A stretch of DNA of 5,468 nucleotides, taken from NCBI GenBank assembly GCA_014803815.1, contig JAAVAY010000001.1, positions 1 to 5,468 of the forward strand. The letters run 5' to 3'. A program made the position numbers and the translations under genes. This stretch comes from Allobaculum sp. Lineage in GTDB: Bacteria > Bacillota_I > Bacilli_A > Erysipelotrichales > Erysipelotrichaceae. Position 1 is the first letter of the stretch. Each line of letters opens with the position of its first letter. Of the stretch, positions 1-5,126 are shown piece after piece. Below the pieces are notes generated by a model. It ran no database searches. It was not told where the DNA came from and was given only the letters and a program-made list of their open reading frames with translations.

Positions 1-812
1 GGTTGACCAGTCTCTAACATCACAATATTGGAAATATCGACCACATTGTTAATGGAATGAATTCCAGAAGCGCGTAAGAGTTCTTTCATCCACTTGGGGG
101 ATTCATGAATCGTGACTGATCCGATCACTTTTCCCAAAAAGTGGGGGCATTTTTCGGTTTGGGAATTAATTTGTAAAGCGCTTGGGACATCGTCTTTTCC
201 ACTGGCCACTCCCGCACAATTTGGCAAGGTATAGTCCACATCTAAAATGGCAGCAATTTCGGTAGCCATATTCCAAGCAGCTTGGCAATCAGCACGATTG
301 GGCGTTAAAGAGATATCCAATACCACATCGTCCAATCCCAAATAACCTAGAGGATCATGATTGCCGACTGGAGCATCGCTTGGTAACACTTCAATTCCAT
401 CGATTTGATCTTGACGCAATGCGTGTCTATCTACACCCAATTCAAAGAGGGCACAAATCATGCCATCGCTTTTCTGTCCCCGAATGTTTCCCGATTTAAT
501 TTCTCCTCCAGGAAGCTTGGCTCCTGGTAAAGCGACGATCACTTTTTGACCTGCAGCGACATTCGGGGCTCCGCAGACGATTTGTCGAATGCCCTCTCCT
601 GTATCCACCGTGGTGACATGTAAATGATCAGAATCAGGATGGTCTTCACATGTTAAGACTTCGCCAATGACTAAGTTTGTGCCTTGCGCCATAGGAAGAA
701 CGTCTTCGACTTCAAATCCTGCATCGGTAATGGCTTGGGCGATCTCTTCCATGGAACGATCACCAAGATCCATGTATTGTGACAACCATTTTTTGGAAAT
801 TTTCATAAACAT
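1..812 (-). CDS. pheT: Phenylalanine--tRNA ligase beta subunit, N-terminal part (3' end beyond window)
   Basis: This is the beta subunit of the cytosolic alpha2-beta2 enzyme that charges tRNA-Phe. About 270 of the roughly 800 residues usual for the family are present; the rest lies left of position 1. Counting from the ATG at 806, the N-terminus MKISKKWLSQY is typical of PheT. An EMAP/OB-fold tRNA-binding domain follows at about residues 40-150 (HPDSDHL, IVCGAPNV, GQKSDGMICA), then the start of the B3/B4 editing region (LTPNRADC at 168, NNVVDISN at 253). The start is unclear. The in-frame ATGs at 812 and 806 suit the family, but the only strong Shine-Dalgarno sequence (GGAGG at 841-837) lies 24 or more bases upstream. 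An in-frame ATG at 836 abuts that site, and an in-frame TTG at 824 sits 12 bases from it. I chose 812, which has a weak GGAA 6 bases upstream. It lies 87 bases downstream of pheS, presumably in the same operon. Confidence 0.96.
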   Translation of the reverse strand, partial: MFMKISKKWLSQYMDLGDRSMEEIAQAITDAGFEVEDVLPMAQGTNLVIGEVLTCEDHPDSDHLHVTTVDTGEGIRQIVCGAPNVAAGQKVIVALPGAKLPGGEIKSGNIRGQKSDGMICALFELGVDRHALRQDQIDGIEVLPSDAPVGNHDPLGYLGLDDVVLDISLTPNRADCQAAWNMATEIAAILDVDYTLPNCAGVASGKDDVPSALQINSQTEKCPHFLGKVIGSVTIHESPKWMKELLRASGIHSINNVVDISNIVMLETGQ

Positions 813-866
813 TGGCCATTCCAAAAGAAGGGCCATCCTCCTTTTCTTCTTTTTCTCAAAAATATA

Positions 867-890
867 AGCCTAAACCATCAAGATTAGGCT
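867..890 (-). terminator. Hairpin between pheS and pheT, possible weak terminator or attenuator
   Basis: A 7-bp perfect stem (AGCCTAA 867-873 with TTAGGCT 884-890) with a 10-base loop lies just after the pheS stop. On the minus strand it is followed by TATATTTTTG, a broken U-tract. The stem is short and AT-rich and the loop large, so complete termination is unlikely. It could set the pheS:pheT ratio, protect an mRNA end, or be neutral. In the other direction it is followed by a T5 run only after a few bases. Confidence 0.4.
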
Positions 891-899
891 CATGCGTTT

Positions 900-1931
900 T
901 TAGTCCATACGATCAAATAATTCCGTAAACCGTTTGTCGTTGGCATAGAAATGGCGAATGTCATCAATGCCATATTTCAACATGGCTACTCGTTCAATTC
1001 CCACTCCAAACGCAAAACCATTCATCTTTTCGGGATCGTATCCTGCCATCTCTAGAACTTTCGGATTGACTTCTCCAGCTCCTAAAATTTCAATCCAACC
1101 TGTGCCTTTACAAGTCGGACATCCCTTGCCTCCACACATGTGGCAAGACACATCCACTTCTACACTAGGTTCTGTGAATGGAAAGAAGGAGGGACGAAAG
1201 CGAATTTCACGATCTTGACCAAACATCTTACGGGCCAAAAACTCTAAAGTTCCTTTTAAATCAGATAAAGGCACATGTTCGCCAATAACCAACCCCTCCA
1301 TTTGCATGAATTGATGGGAATGGGTGGCATCGTCATCATCGCGACGATAAACTTTACCAGGACAAACAACCTTAATCGGATTAGGAGCTTGTTCTTCCAA
1401 AACCTTCATTTGAATGGCTGTGGTATGGGTTCTAAGTAAATGTTCGGGATCGAGATATAAGGAATCCTGCATATCGCGAGCGGGATGATCTTTAGGAATA
1501 TTAGCGCGCTCGAAGCAATACAAGTCTTCTACTACTTCATCTCCTTCAATGACTTGATAGCCCAAACCAATGAAGAGATCTTCTAATTCTTGTTCAATTA
1601 AATGTAAAGGGTTGAGATTACCATGAGATGGCTTGCGTCCAGGCAACGTTAAATCAATGGTTTCACTCGCAAGCTTTGCTTCTAAAGCGGCTTGTTCCAA
1701 AATCACTTTTTTCGCTTCGAATTGTTCCAAAGCCTTGGTCTTTAAGGCATTAACTGCTTGACCATAAGCCTTTTTTTCATCCTTTGGAACTTGCTTCATC
1801 TGTTTCATTAAATCGGCAATTTTTCCTTTTTTGCCTAGATATTCCACGCGCAACTTGTTTAAGTCTTCCAAAGTCTTTGCTTCTTGAAAACCTTGCTCAA
1901 TTTGAGCGCTCAATTGTTCAAAATTTGACAT
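900..1931 (-). CDS. pheS: Phenylalanine--tRNA ligase alpha subunit
   Basis: This is the catalytic class II subunit of phenylalanyl-tRNA synthetase and makes Phe-tRNA in the cytosol with PheT. The protein has 343 residues, the normal length. Residues 1-90 form the N-terminal coiled-coil tRNA-binding arm. The catalytic core follows: TLPGRK at 95, motif 1 around 108-135, motif 2 at about 186-214 (GKVYRRD, then HSHQFMQMEG), the Phe-pocket segment FFPFTEPSVEVD at 249-260, and motif 3 (GFAFGVGIERVAMLKYG, 305-321). A CxxC-x4-CxxC cluster (Cys263, 266, 271, 274) precedes GTGWIEILGAG, as in many Bacillota PheS. The start at 1931 is supported by AGGAGGT at 1943-1937, five bases upstream. An in-frame ATG at 2090 would translate the T-box terminator and add 53 non-homologous residues, so it was rejected. 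Expression should follow the T-box leader. Confidence 0.98.
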   Translation of the reverse strand: MSNFEQLSAQIEQGFQEAKTLEDLNKLRVEYLGKKGKIADLMKQMKQVPKDEKKAYGQAVNALKTKALEQFEAKKVILEQAALEAKLASETIDLTLPGRKPSHGNLNPLHLIEQELEDLFIGLGYQVIEGDEVVEDLYCFERANIPKDHPARDMQDSLYLDPEHLLRTHTTAIQMKVLEEQAPNPIKVVCPGKVYRRDDDDATHSHQFMQMEGLVIGEHVPLSDLKGTLEFLARKMFGQDREIRFRPSFFPFTEPSVEVDVSCHMCGGKGCPTCKGTGWIEILGAGEVNPKVLEMAGYDPEKMNGFAFGVGIERVAMLKYGIDDIRHFYANDKRFTELFDRMD

Positions 1932-1949
1932 ATTGCACCTCCTAAACAT

Positions 1950-2004
1950 AAAAAAAAGACGAATGCGAAAACGGGGGTTTCCCGCGGTACCATTTCGCTT
2001 CGTC
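1950..2004 (-). terminator. T-box intrinsic terminator of the pheST operon
   Basis: GACGAA-GCGAAA (2004-1993) pairs with TTTCGC-A-TTCGTC (1970-1958), giving two 6-bp helices around one bulged A. Eight U residues follow at 1957-1950. The 5' side of the stem adjoins the T-box sequence, so this structure competes with the antiterminator. pheS begins 19 bases beyond the U-tract. Confidence 0.92.
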
Positions 2005-2289
2005 ATCAGTGGACACACTCTACATAGATCGCAAAACCAAAAATCGGAAATTCTTTTCAATACGGATTTCATCAAACGATCTACTTCCAATATAACCGTT
2101 GGAAACGGAAAGAAGGTCGCAGACTCCAGAATGAATTCGCAAAAATCTCGCTATCTTGTTTCACCACATTCAAGACTCTCTGTTGCGCGATTTGACTTTG
2201 CCATGGTTCCTTCAACGCCTGTCGATTTCTTTGAAAAATTTGTTTTTAAATAAGATCCAATGTCTTTGTCTTAAACAAAGTGTATTCCT

Positions 2290-2318
2290 ATCCTATGCAA
2301 ACAAAGCTTTAAATTCAA
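2290..2318 (-). promoter_or_regulatory. Candidate pheST promoter (proximal)
   Basis: TTGAAT (2318-2313), a 17-base spacer and TAGGAT (2295-2290) form an alternative sigma-A-like promoter. It would give a leader of more usual T-box length. Each box matches consensus at four of six positions. Confidence 0.3.
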
Positions 2319-2334
2319 GAGTCCCTTGGCTAGG

Positions 2335-2364
2335 ATTATAAAAATTCAGACAAATTAAGCCCAA
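2335..2364 (-). promoter_or_regulatory. Candidate pheST promoter (distal)
   Basis: A perfect TATAAT at 2340-2335 is preceded, with an 18-base spacer, by the weak -35 TTGGGC (2364-2359). It lies just downstream of the terminator of the membrane-protein gene, so it is correctly placed to start the T-box transcript near 2328. Confidence 0.45.
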
Positions 2365-2393
2365 AAGAAAGGAGGAATCTCTTTGCTTTCTTC

Positions 2394-2420
2394 AAAAAAA
2401 AGAAGAGAAATCCTCTTCTT
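2394..2420 (-). terminator. Intrinsic terminator of the membrane-protein gene
   Basis: A perfect 8-bp stem (AAGAAGAG with CTCTTCTT, plus-strand 2400-2407 and 2413-2420) with a 5-base loop is followed on the minus strand by six more U residues (2399-2394). It begins one base after the stop codon and separates this gene from the pheST operon. Confidence 0.9.
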
Positions 2421-3032
2421 CTAGGCTACTTTGTTTTTTGGTTCTTCTTCTAAAATGGGAATGGTATGAGCTGCTTCTTGATGACGAAGCAAATGGGTAC
2501 CTCGCCAAGCAAAGGCTAAAGAAGATACACTCGATAAAGCCCATATATACCACGGATGAGATTCCGTTAAAAAACTTAATGGATCAATTTCGGAAAAGAT
2601 TTCTTCGAAAACTTTATCCACAAATAGATGATATAAGCCGGAATGATTGATGATATCGCTCAAGGCTAAGCCAATAACGATAACTAAAATCCATCCTACC
2701 AAATAGGGCCAACCACGACGCATTTCGTAAACCCATTTGGAATGATTGGCTTTTTCTTCGCCTTCTTTTTTGTGATGATGCTTTGCCGGCTTTTTTCGAA
2801 AGGTCAGTTGCATCGTTTCAAGCACGCCAATTAAAATGCCGACGACGACCAAAATCGCCAACAAGACCAGATCTCGAGTAGTCCATTTCATGGTGATAAA
2901 AAACATGATGAGCGAATAAATAGGAACAAGAAAATGGTGAAAAAAAGAAATTTTTACATACTCAAAGGCGGATCTACAGAGATGAATAACAAGAATAATC
3001 AAGATGAGATTGAAAACGATCGACCAAAACAT
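2421..3032 (-). CDS. Uncharacterised integral membrane protein with five predicted membrane segments
   Basis: The gene encodes 203 residues and I do not recognise the family. Hydrophobic segments are at about residues 3-19, 32-49, 54-73, 109-127 and 159-176. Between segments 3 and 4 is a highly charged loop (79-106) with the run HHHKK and many Lys/Arg, which by the positive-inside rule should be cytoplasmic. RRGWPYLVGW marks the entry to segment 4. The fourth loop (about 128-158) is acidic and would lie outside. The C-terminus is hydrophilic and acidic-basic mixed. No signal peptidase site, enzyme motif or ATP-binding motif is visible. The start ATG is supported by AAAGGAG seven bases upstream. 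It is a single-gene unit with its own terminator, so the neighbours do not suggest a role. The histidine-rich loop could bind metal or simply be a charged linker. Confidence 0.85.
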   Translation of the reverse strand: MFWSIVFNLILIILVIHLCRSAFEYVKISFFHHFLVPIYSLIMFFITMKWTTRDLVLLAILVVVGILIGVLETMQLTFRKKPAKHHHKKEGEEKANHSKWVYEMRRGWPYLVGWILVIVIGLALSDIINHSGLYHLFVDKVFEEIFSEIDPLSFLTESHPWYIWALSSVSSLAFAWRGTHLLRHQEAAHTIPILEEEPKNKVA

Positions 3033-3221
3033 AAGCTTTCTCCTTTAAGTGTCTACGCTCATCCTAACAAATTAACATAAAGATAAATTTGAAAATGCCT
3101 ATCCAAATCTAAGGATGAAATCTTTAGAAAAAGGATGGCTTTTTTATTTTTCCTTTTCTATCTTCTTTCCTTCCCTCTTCTTTTCTTTTTCTCTTAGTAG
3201 GATGTTCTAAAGTATCCAATA
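3033..3221. other. Intergenic stretch with a long pyrimidine-rich tract
   Basis: This is the first part of the 357-base gap between the divergent membrane-protein and DegV genes. Positions 3139-3195 are almost all T and C on the plus strand, giving a polypurine minus strand. A 31-codon reading frame (3115-3210) runs through it but has no spaced ribosome binding site. I could not find a convincing promoter for the minus-strand gene here; TATGTT-like -10 sequences near 3075 lack a matching -35. Confidence 0.5.
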
Positions 3222-3242
3222 ATCTAGTTTTAAAAACTAGAT
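3222..3242. promoter_or_regulatory. Perfect 9-bp-arm palindrome, probable operator
   Basis: ATCTAGTTT-TAA-AAACTAGAT is a perfect inverted repeat with 9-base arms and a 3-base centre. It ends three bases before the -35 box of the DegV promoter. It has no U-tract or GC content to act as a terminator, so a dimeric repressor or activator site (for example MarR-family) is the simplest reading. The binding protein is unknown. Confidence 0.5.
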
Positions 3243-3245
3243 ATA

Positions 3246-3274
3246 TTGACTATTAAAATCATAATAAATAGTAT
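3246..3274 (+). promoter_or_regulatory. Sigma-A-type promoter for the DegV-family gene
   Basis: TTGACT (3246-3251, five of six consensus) is separated by 17 bases from TAGTAT (3269-3274, four of six). Transcription should start near 3281, giving a leader of about 109 bases before the coding region. Confidence 0.6.
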
Positions 3275-3294
3275 AGGAAATGATAGTGTTGAAA

Positions 3295-3389
3295 TTTGAC
3301 GAACATCCTTTACAGGAGTGTAAAGAAAGGAATCTCGCCATCCTGTAAAGTCAAAAAAACCTTCCAAAAGGAAGGTTGTGGCGAGTTAA
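3295..3389 (+). promoter_or_regulatory. Structured leader RNA of the DegV-family gene (candidate cis-regulatory element)
   Basis: Several pairings fit together. TTTGAC (3295-3300) pairs with GTCAAA (3350-3355). Inside it, CTTTACAGGA (3308-3317) pairs perfectly with TCCTGTAAAG (3341-3350). An exclusive alternative pairs CTTTACA (3308-3314) with TGTAAAG (3319-3325). The loop sequence CTCGCCA (3334-3340) is complementary over seven bases to TGGCGAG (3379-3385), directly before the start codon. A hairpin AACCTTCC-AAAA-GGAAGGTT (3358-3377) lies between. The result resembles a pseudoknot that hides the ribosome binding region, as in translational riboswitches such as preQ1-II. I do not recognise it as a known class, and the ligand, if any, is unknown. 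Confidence 0.5.
3353..3377 (-). terminator. Terminator-like hairpin on the antisense strand of the DegV leader
   Basis: Read on the minus strand, the 8-bp stem AACCTTCC/GGAAGGTT with a TTTT loop is followed directly by five further U residues, the textbook form of an intrinsic terminator. On the plus strand the A-run lies upstream and the hairpin should not terminate. It could stop antisense transcription through the DegV gene. Confidence 0.5.
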
Positions 3390-4240
3390 ATGTATATGTT
3401 ACATATTGTGACGGATTCCTCTTCCATGTTACAAGAAAAAACGGCTACTCTTGAACATTTCCATGTGGCCCCTCTTCATATTTTGTATTCCAATCAATCG
3501 TATTTAGATGGCACTGAAATCAATAGTGATCAAATTTTAGAGGTGTGTCGCCGGGGTATTGTTCCAACAACTTCTCAACCCTCTATTGGGGAAAAGATGG
3601 ATTGTATGATTCCATTCTTGCTGATCCTAGTGCGACGATTTTAGATATCACCATTGCTGATGGACTCAGTGGCACGTATCAAACGGCCTGCATGGCCAAG
3701 GAAAACTGCCTCGATCCAGCCCGCGTAACAGTCTATAATACACAAACCCTCGCCGGACCTCATCGTCATTTGGTGCAATTAGCCGATACTTTGCGCAAGG
3801 AGAACAAGAGTGTAGAGGAAATTGTGGCCGCTTTACAAGCCCACTCCCAAAAAGATGTATCGATGGTCGCGGCAAGCGATTGCTTGTATTTGAGTCGATC
3901 AGGGCGTGTTTCAAGCTTTGTGGGGACGGCAGGAGCCATGATGCGTTTAGTGCCAGTCGTAGGTACAATCCAACAAGGAACCAAGCTTTCCTTATTGAAA
4001 GCCAATCGGACGATGAAAAAAGCCATTCAGTTTATGAGTGAAAACTTAGCTAAGCAAGGGGTGGATTCCTCCTATTGTATTTATGTAGCCCATGCAGGAG
4101 TTCCCGAAATGGGGGCCTATGCTAAAGAGACACTACAAAAACGCTTTCCTGAGGCCAAAATTAGTGTAGAGCCACTGTGTGCACTATTTACCATTCATGG
4201 TGGTCCAGGAGCGGTATCCATTCAAGCCATTCCCGCCTAA
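3390..4240 (+). pseudogene. DegV-family (FakB-like) fatty-acid-binding protein, frameshifted
   Basis: DegV-family proteins bind a fatty acid; FakB members present it to the kinase FakA for phosphorylation and entry into phospholipid synthesis. Here the family runs across two frames. The first (from 3390) holds VTDSSS at residues 7-12 and the TTSQPS ligand-binding motif at 60-65, then leaves the family after GEK near 3594. The second resumes at about 3595 with DGLYDS and holds GLSGTYQ (3662-3682), a SRSGRVSS segment, and the C-terminal HGGPG loop. Restoring one base in GGGGAAAA (3588-3595) joins them into 283 residues, the normal family length, with all motifs intact. It is thus a recent lesion, a sequencing error, or a variable run. 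Starts at 3390 or 3396 (MLHIVTDS) are possible. No classical AGGAGG precedes them; GGCGAG and GGAAGG are the only candidates. No FakA gene is in view. Confidence 0.88.
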
Positions 4241-4260
4241 TGTTTGCTTCTTTCACTTTG

Positions 4261-4294
4261 AAAAGCTTCGCTTAGCTAAGCGAGGCTTTTATTT
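4261..4294 (+). terminator. Intrinsic terminator after the DegV-family gene
   Basis: AAAAGCTTCGCTTAG (4261-4275) is complementary, with one G-U pair, to CTAAGCGAGGCTTTT (4276-4290). It forms a long stem with a small AGCT-centred loop and the tail TTTTATTT. The A-run on the 5' side could let it work weakly on the other strand too. Confidence 0.9.
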
Positions 4295-4391
4295 CGAAAA
4301 AAGGAGAAAAAGGCCGTAGACTAAAACCGTTATCGCCCATGAAACAAAAAAAATGGAGATACCTTTATTTTAGAAAGGAGGATTTGACATT

Positions 4392-5126
4392 TTGGGTATG
4401 AAAATTGAATCCCCTCAAAATCAAACCATCAAATCCTTGGCCAAATTGTCTTCGAAAAAACAGCGAGACGAAACAGGCCAATTTTTAGTGGAAGGCTGGC
4501 ACTTGGTCCAAGAAGCCCAAAGGGCAGGATGCCTTGAGCACGTCTATCAATTGGAAAACTTGCCCACTTTAGAAGATATCAAGACAAGTATATGTACCCA
4601 AGCGGTTCTCAATAAGCTCTCGAGCCAAAAAAGCGATGCTAAATACATCGGCGTCTGCCATAAGCCCACCATAGAAAAACCGCTCTTGGCTTTTTCCAAG
4701 GTGTTGCTTTTGGACCGCCTACAAGATCCAGGTAATGTAGGGGCGCTCATTCGCAGTGCTTATTCTTTTGGTATAGAGGCCATTGTACTTTCAAATGATT
4801 GCGCTGATCCCTATGGGCCTAAAACCATTCAATCCAGTCAAGGGGCCCTGTTTCATCTTCCACTTTTTCAAACCGATTTGTTGGAAGCCATTGAAATATT
4901 AAAAAGGCAAGATGTCCCAGTCTTTGGAGCCGCCTTGCACCAAAAAGCAATTAGGCTTCATGAATTAAACATTCCTACGCGCTTTGGACTTGTGATTGGC
5001 AACGAAGGCCAAGGTATTTCACAAGAAGTCTTAAAGACGTGTAGCGAATGCATTTATATTCAAATGGCCTCATTTGAATCGCTCAATGCGGCGATTGCGG
5101 GAAGCATTTTGATGAACGCCCGATAA
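4392..5126 (+). CDS. TrmH/SpoU-family RNA 2'-O-methyltransferase (YsgA type), C-terminus apparently altered by insertion
   Basis: This SPOUT-fold enzyme transfers methyl from S-adenosylmethionine to a ribose 2'-OH in rRNA or tRNA; the exact substrate cannot be read from sequence. An N-terminal substrate-binding domain (1-95, EGWHLVQEA) precedes the catalytic domain. Motif 1 is DPGNVGALIRSA (Asn115, Arg121), motif 2 LVIGNEGQGIS (200-210), and motif 3 ESLNAAIAGSILM (229-241). These motifs form the trefoil-knot cofactor site and are intact. Relatives normally continue after motif 3 with a Tyr-Glu and several more residues. Here only NAR and a stop follow, inside sequence belonging to the group I intron. 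Two starts are possible: TTG at 4392 is 10 bases from AAAGGAGG (4374-4381), while ATG at 4398 gives MKIESPQNQ, closer to the family N-terminus but 16 bases away. The gene neighbours pheS in Bacillus as well, but here it is divergent from pheST. Confidence 0.93.
   Translation: MGMKIESPQNQTIKSLAKLSSKKQRDETGQFLVEGWHLVQEAQRAGCLEHVYQLENLPTLEDIKTSICTQAVLNKLSSQKSDAKYIGVCHKPTIEKPLLAFSKVLLLDRLQDPGNVGALIRSAYSFGIEAIVLSNDCADPYGPKTIQSSQGALFHLPLFQTDLLEAIEILKRQDVPVFGAALHQKAIRLHELNIPTRFGLVIGNEGQGISQEVLKTCSECIYIQMASFESLNAAIAGSILMNAR

Larger units (their letters stand above)
1950..2328 (-). promoter_or_regulatory. T-box leader sensing tRNA-Phe, upstream of pheS
   Basis: The pheS leader shows T-box landmarks in order on the minus strand. 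The AG bulge AGAGAG is at 2181-2176. A helix (TCTTG 2175-2171 with CAAGA 2158-2154) is capped by a loop holding the GGTG motif (2165-2162). The specifier loop is GAATTCA with a TTC phenylalanine codon at 2135-2133. The T-box sequence TGGTACCGCGGG is at 1992-1981. The bulge TGGT can pair with the tRNA 3' end ACCA, fitting the A discriminator of tRNA-Phe. By established T-box logic, uncharged tRNA-Phe stabilises the antiterminator and charged tRNA allows termination. The 5' boundary depends on which promoter is used. About 100 bases precede stem I, including a CTTTGT/ACAAAG hairpin near 2264-2280, which is longer than usual. Confidence 0.93.

Noticed and set aside
1932..2090. 53-residue N-terminal extension of PheS from an in-frame ATG at 2090
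   Set aside because: It translates the T-box antiterminator/terminator and its U-tract, has no PheS homology, and the internal ATG at 1931 has an ideal AGGAGGT site.
1933..2253. Plus-strand 106-codon frame
   Set aside because: It is antisense to the T-box leader, has no ribosome binding site, and its content is explained by the RNA element.
2371..2424. Plus-strand GGAGG followed by a 13-codon TTG frame
   Set aside because: The frame runs through the minus-strand terminator stem and encodes only its repeats; coincidental purine-rich sequence is simpler.
3585..3600. Programmed -1 frameshift in the DegV gene
   Set aside because: In the zero frame the heptamer is G GAA AAG, which does not fit X XXY YYZ, and no stimulatory stem is evident. 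DegV family members are not known to need frameshifting.
3666..4026. Minus-strand frames of 86 and 100 codons inside the DegV gene
   Set aside because: Shadows of a strongly family-like plus-strand coding sequence.
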